Assembly: GCA_934426285.1 (NCBI GenBank)
Contig: CAKRYE010000018.1
Location: 1-37,624 of the forward strand
Source of the DNA: an uncultured Blautia sp.
Lineage (GTDB): Bacteria; Bacillota; Clostridia; Lachnospirales; Lachnospiraceae
Reading direction: 5' to 3'
Length of the DNA stretch: 37,624 nt
The notes beneath the pieces were generated by a model, which searched no databases, was not told where the DNA came from, and saw nothing but the letters and a program-made list of their open reading frames with translations. Made by a program: the position numbers and the translations under genes. Below are positions 31,292-37,624 of the stretch, piece by piece. Positions within the stretch are counted from its first letter, which is position 1; each line of letters starts with the position of its first letter.

Positions 31292-33235
31292 ATGGGAAAA
31301 TCCAGAAAAATAATCACCGGTATACTGGTAGTGGCTCTGGCAGGTACCGGAATTGGTGCGGGACTGATGCAGATGAAGAAAAACAGTGTGAAGACAGTAA
31401 ATGTTACACCAGTCAGTGGCCTTCTGCAGCAGTATTATTCCAGCAATACTACCATTGATGGAACCGTAACAGCCAGTGCTACCCAGACTGTAAGCGGGGA
31501 TAAAGACCTGATCGTTGATCAGGTGTATGTAGCCAAGGGTGATGCTGTAAAAAAAGGAGATCCATTGATTTCCTTTGATACTACCCTTGTAGAGATGGAG
31601 TTAAATATTGCAAAACTGAAAAAACAGAAACAGGAACAGGATTTGAACAAAGCACAGGCCAGACTGAAAAGCCTTCAGAATGGCGGCCCGGTGGAAGAGT
31701 CTGACGGAGGAACAAATGCAGACAGTTCCGATATTCCTGATAGCAGTGCCGCAGATTCAGGGGATAATCTGGCTCCGGATACAACTTTATCTTCTACAGC
31801 AGATTTGAACGGTAATTATCTGGCTGTAGCATTCCGTCCCCTGTTGCTGAATGCTTTTACAGATGGTGGAGAGGTGGACGGAGAGACGGAAGCTGTTGAA
31901 GGCACAGAGAATGGGCAGAGTGAGGAAACGAATGCTGAAGAAGATACAGAACAGAGTATTAATGATACACCTTCTTATGGAGATCCTTCTGCCAGTGATT
32001 TCGGAGATGGAACAGAGAATTCCTTTGATGATTCTTCGCAGCTGACACCAACACCTACGCCAACCATCGATCAGAATATGACAGATGGTGAAGAGCCTTT
32101 TTATCAGAAACTGGATGGTAAGACTATCCCCTATACAGGAACCGGTACAGAGGAGGATCCATATATATTTCTGTGCAGCAGTGCCAAAGAAAAGGTTACT
32201 GTGACAGGTGGCTTTTTCAATAAAATGGCAGGCTACAGTGAGGACGGAACCCAGATAGAGCATCAGGGAGGATACTGGTATCAGCTGGAATTTCATCAGT
32301 CAGATAAAATTGGAAATTACGAAGACCGTAAGGAATCCTGTACAGGATATTATCTAATCAACGGAAGCTTGCTGGAGAAGTCGGTATATGAGTTTGCAGA
32401 GGTGGAATTCACTCTGGCAGATGCATCCAGGTATGAAAATACAGATGATGCAGATGACGATAACAATGGCGGCGGAAGCAATACCGAACCAGCAGGAACA
32501 ACTGTTTCCAGAGCAGATGCAATCAAATATCAGAACAGTAAGATAGCAAGTCTGAAGCTGGATATTCAGGAGAGTGATATCAAGATCTCACAACTGGAAA
32601 AGAAAGCAAATAAGAAGCTTGTAAGCAGTAAGCTGGATGGAAGTGTTTCCTATGTGGGAGATGTGTCCAGTGGTACAACTACAGACGGCAAAGCGTTGCT
32701 CAAAGTAAAGAGCGCAGATGGTTACTATGTGGTAGGTGCTGTCAGCGAACTGATGCTGGATACTGTGAAAGAGGGTACAAAGCTGAGCTGTACCAGTTAT
32801 ACATCAGGACAATTTGAGGCAGAAATTATGGATGTTTCTGAATATCCGGTAGATTCTTCTAATTATTATGGAGATAATAATCCAAATGTGTCCTATTATG
32901 CATTTACCGCTGTTGTTGATGATAAAAGCCTGCAGTTTGATACACCGGATTATGTAATGGTGGAATTGCAGAATTCAGCAGCTGATAATGGTAGCATGGT
33001 TTTGTCTAAGGCTTTTGTAAAAAGTGAAAACGGAAAAAACTATGTGTACAAGGATGACAACGGAGTTCTGAAAAAGCAGGAGATCAGAGTAGGTGCTACT
33101 GTGGACAGCGGTTATGATATCATCATCAAGGGCGGCATCAGCAGCGATGACAAGCTGGCATTTCCTTATGGCAAGGATGTTGTTGAGGGCGCCAAAACCA
33201 ACGAGGTAACTTTGGACTATATGTATAATCAATAG
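31292..33235 (+). CDS. HlyD/MacA-like exporter adaptor 2 with hairpin-tip insertion
   Basis: 647 residues, far longer than typical MacA/YknX (about 370). It has an N-terminal anchor (about 6-25), first lipoyl half (TIDGTVTASATQTVSGDKDL...VYVAKGDAVKKGDPLISFD) and first helix of the hairpin (~95-128). Then about 280 extra residues come: a Ser/Asp/Glu-rich linker, TPTPTPTID, and a folded-looking segment (~265-380) starting KLDGKTIPYTGTGTEEDPYI. The return helix (~408-445, NSKIASLKLDIQESDIKISQ), second lipoyl half SSKLDGSVSYVGDVSSG, and barrel/membrane-proximal domains follow. ATG 31292 is preceded by AGAGGTGATTTC. It lies between the ATPase and the permease. Confidence 0.9.
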   Translation: MGKSRKIITGILVVALAGTGIGAGLMQMKKNSVKTVNVTPVSGLLQQYYSSNTTIDGTVTASATQTVSGDKDLIVDQVYVAKGDAVKKGDPLISFDTTLVEMELNIAKLKKQKQEQDLNKAQARLKSLQNGGPVEESDGGTNADSSDIPDSSAADSGDNLAPDTTLSSTADLNGNYLAVAFRPLLLNAFTDGGEVDGETEAVEGTENGQSEETNAEEDTEQSINDTPSYGDPSASDFGDGTENSFDDSSQLTPTPTPTIDQNMTDGEEPFYQKLDGKTIPYTGTGTEEDPYIFLCSSAKEKVTVTGGFFNKMAGYSEDGTQIEHQGGYWYQLEFHQSDKIGNYEDRKESCTGYYLINGSLLEKSVYEFAEVEFTLADASRYENTDDADDDNNGGGSNTEPAGTTVSRADAIKYQNSKIASLKLDIQESDIKISQLEKKANKKLVSSKLDGSVSYVGDVSSGTTTDGKALLKVKSADGYYVVGAVSELMLDTVKEGTKLSCTSYTSGQFEAEIMDVSEYPVDSSNYYGDNNPNVSYYAFTAVVDDKSLQFDTPDYVMVELQNSAADNGSMVLSKAFVKSENGKNYVYKDDNGVLKKQEIRVGATVDSGYDIIIKGGISSDDKLAFPYGKDVVEGAKTNEVTLDYMYNQ

Positions 33236-33253
33236 TAAGAAGGGAGAAATTTT

Positions 33254-34516
33254 ATGATTGAAAATATACGCCTGGCTTTTCAGGGAATATGGTCACATAT
33301 GATGAGATCCTTTCTGACAATGCTTGGCATTATTATTGGTATTGCTTCCATTATAGCAATTGTATCTACCATTAAGGGCACAAGTGAGCAGATTAAGGAA
33401 GATCTTATCGGCGCTGGCTCCAATACGGTAAATATATATCTGTATGATGGTGACAATCAATATGATTCAGAGTATGGATCCACTACAAGTCAGACACCGG
33501 TTCTCACAGATGATGTCAAAGATAAGATTCATGATCTGGATCACGTAGAGAATGCAACTTTTTATTACAACAGTTCCAATGCAACCATTTATAATAATAA
33601 CAATAGTCTTCAGGGTGGAAGTGTCTATGGTATTGATGTGAATTATCTGGCAACCTGTGGCTATGTGGTTCAGTCCGGAAGAGGATTTGTGACGGATGAT
33701 TACAAAAAATATAATAAGGTAGCGCTGATTGATGATAATGCTGCACAGAATCTGTTTCCCTCGGAGAATCCTGTAGGGAAAACTGTAGAAATTAACCAGG
33801 AACCTTATACAGTGGTAGGCGTGATCCGCCAAAATGAAAATTATCAGCCAACGATCAGTAATCTTACTGATTATTATACATATCAGGAGAATATTATTGG
33901 AAATGTGATGATTCCTGACAGCTGCTGGCCGATTTCCTTTAAATTTGATGTGCCCCAGAATGCAGTGGTAAAAGCTGACAGTACGGATACTATGAGTACA
34001 GTGGGAAATGATGCGGCTGAGGTGCTGAATGAGGTGATTCCTTCAGCAGGAAACGGAAAGACATCTACTTTGAAATATAAGGCAGATGATATTATGAAGC
34101 AGGTAAGAAATATGCAGAAGCTGAGTGAAAGCACAAACAATCAGCTGATTTGGATCGCAAGTATATCCTTGCTGGTTGGAGGCATCGGTGTTATGAATAT
34201 TATGCTTGTGTCAGTTACAGAGCGTACCAAAGAGATTGGTTTGAAGAAGGCTATTGGTGCACGCAAAAAGACAATACTGGGTCAGTTTTTGACAGAGGCT
34301 TCTGTACTTACCAGTATTGGAGGCATTATCGGAGTTGTAACCGGCATCGGACTTTCCAAGGTTGTGGGAAAAGTAACAGGTTCGCCTACTGCTATCAGTA
34401 TTCCGTCTATTGTGGTGGCGGTACTTTTTTCTACAGTGATCGGTGTGGTATTTGGTTTGCTTCCCTCTGTAAAGGCTGCAAATCTGAATCCAATTGATGC
34501 ACTTAGAAGTGAATAA
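33254..34516 (+). CDS. MacB/FtsX-fold ABC exporter permease
   Basis: 420 residues. First membrane helix 18-40 (SFLTMLGIIIGIASIIAI), a large extracytoplasmic domain (~50-295) rich in Tyr and Asn, then three C-terminal helices with GGIGVMNIMLVSVTERTKEIGLKKAIGA, the coupling segment typical of MacB/YknZ permeases, and the end LPSVKAANLNPIDALRSE. Pairs with the ATPase two genes upstream. The extracytoplasmic domain pushes substrate out; in Gram-positives this type exports peptides or confers resistance to toxins such as SdpC. The substrate is not predictable here. A GAAGGGAG ribosome binding site precedes the ATG. Confidence 0.95.
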   Translation: MIENIRLAFQGIWSHMMRSFLTMLGIIIGIASIIAIVSTIKGTSEQIKEDLIGAGSNTVNIYLYDGDNQYDSEYGSTTSQTPVLTDDVKDKIHDLDHVENATFYYNSSNATIYNNNNSLQGGSVYGIDVNYLATCGYVVQSGRGFVTDDYKKYNKVALIDDNAAQNLFPSENPVGKTVEINQEPYTVVGVIRQNENYQPTISNLTDYYTYQENIIGNVMIPDSCWPISFKFDVPQNAVVKADSTDTMSTVGNDAAEVLNEVIPSAGNGKTSTLKYKADDIMKQVRNMQKLSESTNNQLIWIASISLLVGGIGVMNIMLVSVTERTKEIGLKKAIGARKKTILGQFLTEASVLTSIGGIIGVVTGIGLSKVVGKVTGSPTAISIPSIVVAVLFSTVIGVVFGLLPSVKAANLNPIDALRSE

Positions 34517-34528
34517 GATGAAAGGAAT

Positions 34529-34559
34529 GCACTGATGTGAATGTCAGTGCTTCTTTTTT
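34529..34559 (+). terminator. Intrinsic terminator of the exporter operon
   Basis: GCACTGA/TCAGTGC stem (34529-34535, 34544-34550), 8-nt loop, then TTCTTTTTT. Confidence 0.9.
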
Positions 34560-34581
34560 ATAAATATACTATTTTTTATGA

Positions 34582-34610
34582 TCTTAAAATTTTACGCTGT
34601 AAATTTTAAA
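34582..34610. repeat. AT-rich inverted repeat
   Basis: TTAAAATTTTAC and GTAAATTTTAA pair around a GCT loop with one bulged T. It lies just upstream of the DegV promoter, between two transcription units. Confidence 0.5.
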
Positions 34611-34617
34611 TTCCGGA

Positions 34618-34646
34618 TTGAGATAGCCCCCAAATTATGTTAAACT
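34618..34646 (+). promoter_or_regulatory. Sigma-A promoter of the degV-like gene
   Basis: TTGAGA (34618-34623), a 17-bp spacer ending TGT (extended -10), TAAACT (34641-34646). Confidence 0.7.
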
Positions 34647-34764
34647 AAACACAGTATGTATTTTTACATTGCATAGATGAAAACTATCAGCTGTTCACCT
34701 ATGATCAGCAATACAGAAATTTTATTTATATGAAGGATGAATTAGAAGTAAAGGAGAAATGTAT

Positions 34765-35637
34765 ATGGGAAAAGTGGCCATTGTCACAGACAGTAACAGC
34801 GGCATAACACAGGATCTGGCCAGGGATCTGGGAGTTAGTGTGATTCCTATGCCTTTTTATATTAATGAGAAGCTTTATCTGGAGGGGATTACTCTTTCTC
34901 AGGAAGAGTTTTATGAGCGTCTGAAAAATGAGGAATCTATCTCCACTTCACAGCCGGGACCGGCAGATGTGTGTGGATTATGGAATACACTTCTGGAAAG
35001 CTATGATCAGATTGTGCATATTCCAATGTCCAGCGGACTCAGTGCTTCTTGTGATACAGCCAGCGGACTGGCCCGGGAATATGATGGAAAAGTACAGGTA
35101 GTGGATAATCAGAGAATTTCTGTTACACAAAAACAGTCTGTATTGGATGCACTGACATTGAGAGATGCAGGCAGAGATGCCCTGCAGATCAGACAGGTTT
35201 TAGAGGAACAGAAATCAGATTCCAGTATTTATATTACTTTGGAAACTTTGAAATATCTGAAAAAGGGTGGCAGGATCACTCCCGCAGCGGCAGCAATCGG
35301 AACGGTTTTGAATTTAAAGCCGGTATTACAGATCCAGGGTGATAAGCTGGATGCCTATTCCAAGACCAGAGGTAAGAAACAGGCTAAGCGGGTTATGGTG
35401 AAAGCTATGCAGAATGATTGGGAAAATCGTTTTGCTGAATATGTAAAGCGTGGAGAAATGTGTCTGCAGTCTGCCTATGCAGGAAATGAAGAGGAGGCTC
35501 TGGAGTTTAAGAAAGAACTGGAAGAGGCTTTTCCGGGGCAGGAGATAGTTTTAGATCCTTTATCTCTGAGTGTGGCCTGTCATATTGGATATGGAGCAGT
35601 AGCAGTAGCTTGTTCCAGAAGAGTCGTTGTAAAATAA
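34765..35637 (+). CDS. DegV family fatty-acid-binding protein
   Basis: 290 residues. Start KVAIVTDSNSGITQDLARDLGV, then IPMPFYINEKLY, STSQPGPADV, HIPMSSGLSAS and LETLKYLKKGGRITPAAAAIG are the ordered DegV motifs that form the fatty-acid pocket. Relatives bind a fatty acid, and FakB members present it to the kinase FakA for phospholipid synthesis; no FakA is in this window. ATG 34765 is chosen because AAGGAG lies 8 nt upstream; the in-frame ATG 34759 would be only 2 nt from it. The leader is about 110 nt from the predicted promoter. Confidence 0.93.
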   Translation: MGKVAIVTDSNSGITQDLARDLGVSVIPMPFYINEKLYLEGITLSQEEFYERLKNEESISTSQPGPADVCGLWNTLLESYDQIVHIPMSSGLSASCDTASGLAREYDGKVQVVDNQRISVTQKQSVLDALTLRDAGRDALQIRQVLEEQKSDSSIYITLETLKYLKKGGRITPAAAAIGTVLNLKPVLQIQGDKLDAYSKTRGKKQAKRVMVKAMQNDWENRFAEYVKRGEMCLQSAYAGNEEEALEFKKELEEAFPGQEIVLDPLSLSVACHIGYGAVAVACSRRVVVK

Positions 35638-35693
35638 ACTTTTAGGAAAGACGTATTTCTGAGAGAATAATATTTAGTTGAGGAGTTAATAGA

Positions 35694-37460
35694 ATGAAGA
35701 AACTGATGGAACAGATGGCGGAAGAACTTTCTGCAGCATTTGAAAAAGCCGGATACGACCCATCCTACGGAAAAGTAACCGTATCCAACAGACCGGACCT
35801 TTGCGAATTTCAGTGCAATGGTGCTATGGCAGGAGCCAAAGCGTACAAGAAAGCACCGTTTATGATCGCTGATGATGTAGTAGCATACTTAAAAGACAGC
35901 CAGGTTTTCTCCATGACAGAAGTCGTAAAACCAGGATTTATCAATTTGAAAGTAAAAGGTGAATTCCTTGCACATTACTTAAAGGAAATGGCAGCAGACG
36001 AGAAACTTTCCGTATCAGCAGCAAAAGAACCGAAGACGATCATCATCGACTACGGCGGACCAAATGTTGCGAAACCTCTTCATGTAGGACATCTTCGTTC
36101 TGCAATCATTGGCGAGAGTATTAAGAGAATCGGCCACTTTGTGGGACATAAAGTGATCGGTGACGTTCATCTGGGAGACTGGGGTCTTCAGATGGGACTG
36201 ATCATTACAGAATTGAAACACAGAAAACCGGAACTGGTTTATTTTGATGATTCTTACACAGGAGAATATCCGGAGGAAGCACCATTTACGATCAGCGAGC
36301 TGGAAGAAATTTATCCATGTGCAAGCGGCAAGTCCAAAGAGGATGAAGCGTACAGAAACGAAGCTCTGGAAGCAACTCATCTTCTTCAGCAGGGCAAACC
36401 GGGCTATATGGCTCTTTGGAACCATATTATGAACGTATCCGTTACAGACCTGAAACGCAACTATGACAAATTAAACGTATCTTTTGATCTCTGGAAAAAG
36501 GAATCTGATGCACAGCCATATATTCCCGGAATGGTTGAGGAGATGAAAGAAAAAGGATTTGCCTATGTAGATCAGGGTGCACTTGTAGTAGATGTAAAAG
36601 AAGAGAACGACACAAAAGAAATTCCTCCATGTATGCTTCTGAAGTCAGATGGAGCTTCTCTCTACACAACTACAGACCTTGCAACAATTGTAGAGCGTAT
36701 GAAATTATTTAACCCGGATGAGATCCTGTATGTGGTAGACAAACGTCAGGAACTTCACTTCATCCAGGTATTCCGCTGTGCAAGAAAGACCGGGCTTGTA
36801 AAAGATGATACAAAGCTTTCCTTCCTTGGATTCGGAACCATGAACGGAAAAGACGGCAAACCGTTCAAGACAAGAGAGGGAGGCGTTATGCGTCTGGAAA
36901 CTCTCATTAAAGACATCAACGAAGAGATGTTTACCAAGATTGTTGAGAACCGCAGCGTAAAAGATAAAGATGCGAAAGAAACTGCAGAGATTGTAGGGCT
37001 TTCCGCAATCAAATATGGTGACCTTTCTAACCAGGCTACCAAGGATTATATTTTTGATATTGACAGATTTACATCATTTGAAGGAAACACGGGTCCGTAT
37101 ATCCTTTATACAATCGTTCGTATCAAATCTATTTTGAACCGTTTTAAAGAAGAGGGAGGCAACCTTGAAGCGGGTGCAATCCTTGATCCTGTAAACGACA
37201 GTCAGAAGAACCTGATGCTTCAGCTGACAGGTTTCGGTGCAACTGTAGAGAACGCTTTTGAAGAAAAAGCACCGCATAAGATCTGTGCATATATTTACGA
37301 AGTATCCAATGCATTCAACAGCTTCTATCATGAGACAAAGATCCTCAGCGAAGAGAACGAAGCACAGAAAGCTTCCTTCATCCAGCTGCTGAAACTCACT
37401 AAGAAGGTTCTGGAGACATGCATCGATCTTCTTGGATTCTCAGCACCGGACAGAATGTAA
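35694..37460 (+). CDS. argS: Arginyl-tRNA synthetase
   Basis: 588 residues, class I. The Arg-tRNA_synt N domain (1-~100) recognises the tRNA D-loop. The HIGH-like motif is KPLHVGHLRSAIIGE (about 127-141), with GDVHLGDWGLQMGL. The KMSKS equivalent is FKTREGGVMRL, the usual degenerate form in bacterial ArgRS. The C-terminal DALR anticodon domain ends LLGFSAPDRM. It charges tRNA-Arg. GAGGAGTTAATAG precedes the ATG. No promoter is obvious in the 56-nt gap after the DegV gene, so it may be co-transcribed. Codon choice looks richer in C-ending codons than its neighbours. Confidence 0.96.
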   Translation: MKKLMEQMAEELSAAFEKAGYDPSYGKVTVSNRPDLCEFQCNGAMAGAKAYKKAPFMIADDVVAYLKDSQVFSMTEVVKPGFINLKVKGEFLAHYLKEMAADEKLSVSAAKEPKTIIIDYGGPNVAKPLHVGHLRSAIIGESIKRIGHFVGHKVIGDVHLGDWGLQMGLIITELKHRKPELVYFDDSYTGEYPEEAPFTISELEEIYPCASGKSKEDEAYRNEALEATHLLQQGKPGYMALWNHIMNVSVTDLKRNYDKLNVSFDLWKKESDAQPYIPGMVEEMKEKGFAYVDQGALVVDVKEENDTKEIPPCMLLKSDGASLYTTTDLATIVERMKLFNPDEILYVVDKRQELHFIQVFRCARKTGLVKDDTKLSFLGFGTMNGKDGKPFKTREGGVMRLETLIKDINEEMFTKIVENRSVKDKDAKETAEIVGLSAIKYGDLSNQATKDYIFDIDRFTSFEGNTGPYILYTIVRIKSILNRFKEEGGNLEAGAILDPVNDSQKNLMLQLTGFGATVENAFEEKAPHKICAYIYEVSNAFNSFYHETKILSEENEAQKASFIQLLKLTKKVLETCIDLLGFSAPDRM

Positions 37461-37474
37461 AAATAAAATTCAGC

Positions 37475-37490
37475 AATAAGTCAACTTATT
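37475..37490. repeat. Perfect 16-bp inverted repeat AATAAGT-CA-ACTTATT
   Basis: Two 7-bp arms around a CA centre, 15 nt after argS and before its terminator. May be a protein-binding site or simple RNA hairpin. Confidence 0.5.
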
Positions 37491-37498
37491 GGCACACT

Positions 37499-37534
37499 AG
37501 GCCCTGTTTACATATATTGTAAATGGGGCTTTTC
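37499..37534 (+). terminator. Intrinsic terminator of argS
   Basis: A 13-bp stem with G-T wobbles (AGGCCCTGTTTAC/GTAAATGGGGCTT) and a 7-nt loop, followed by TTTTC. Confidence 0.8.
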
Positions 37535-37579
37535 AAAAAGAACGAAGTGTGCTATTCTGTATTTATCTAATCTATACGT

Positions 37580-37595
37580 GATGAAATTCTTCATC
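37580..37595. repeat. Short palindrome GATGAA-ATTC-TTCATC
   Basis: 6-bp arms in the AT-rich sequence after argS, near the window end. It may lie in the control region of the next gene, outside the window. Confidence 0.35.
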
Positions 37596-37624
37596 ATATT
37601 TTCCATTTTTAATTTAAACGAATT

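Noticed and set aside
29144..34516. Calling the exporter macAB
   Set aside because: The fold is MacAB-like, but the cell is Gram-positive without TolC and has two odd adaptors, so the symbol would mislead.
1..37624. CRISPR arrays, tRNA or rRNA genes, insertion sequences
   Set aside because: No regular repeat-spacer units, cloverleaf sequences or transposase genes were found on reading; the only mobile gene pair is xis-int.

Overview
The window looks like the chromosome of a low-to-moderate GC Firmicute of the family Lachnospiraceae (Blautia/Ruminococcus-like). The reasons are the six-cysteine ranthipeptide SCIFF with its radical SAM maturase, a single-chain SecDF fusion, a DUF5688 protein, a TIGR04086 small membrane protein, a CwlC-type amidase, and the gene order recJ-apt-rel-MBL-hemZ-HD-hisS-aspS. 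The genus is inferred. No tRNA, rRNA, CRISPR array or insertion sequence was found.

Layout. Positions 1-~2150 are the right end of a Tn916-family integrative element: degraded or non-coding DNA with two strong inverted repeats, then xis and int, then a 210-bp end with Int-arm-like repeats. It abuts the first codon of a low-molecular-weight protein tyrosine phosphatase gene that now starts with TTG. A DUF5688 protein follows. On the minus strand is a three-gene ABC importer (binding protein, permease, ATPase) with a strong promoter overlapped by one of two matching palindromes. Next come a CwlC-like amidase with a SPOR domain, a YdcF-like protein, a minus-strand CNNM/HlyC-CorC protein, and a surface protein with an acidic stalk and a sortase-like tail.

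Positions 11621-27656 form a long plus-strand run: TIGR04086 membrane protein, SCIFF (scfA, not in the usual size range of gene finders), SCIFF maturase (scfB), secDF, recJ, apt, rel, MBL hydrolase, hemZ, HD-GYP protein, hisS, aspS and a TSUP transporter. Internal terminators and promoters divide it into about three units (11.6-16.2, 16.2-18.0 and 18.0-27.7 kb).

Positions 27726-34516 hold a duplicated-domain lipoprotein facing away from a four-gene MacAB/YknXYZ-type exporter. The exporter has two adaptors, both unusual: the first has a ~75-residue acidic tail, and the second carries ~280 extra residues, including a folded-looking domain, at the tip of its coiled-coil hairpin. The window closes with a DegV protein and argS plus its terminator.

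The best candidates for something new are the two-adaptor exporter with the inserted hairpin-tip domain and its divergent lipoprotein, the SCIFF locus with an operator-like palindrome over its promoter and paired hairpins between precursor and maturase, and the junction of the mobile element with the phosphatase gene, where the leader can fold two exclusive ways, one hiding the ribosome binding site.
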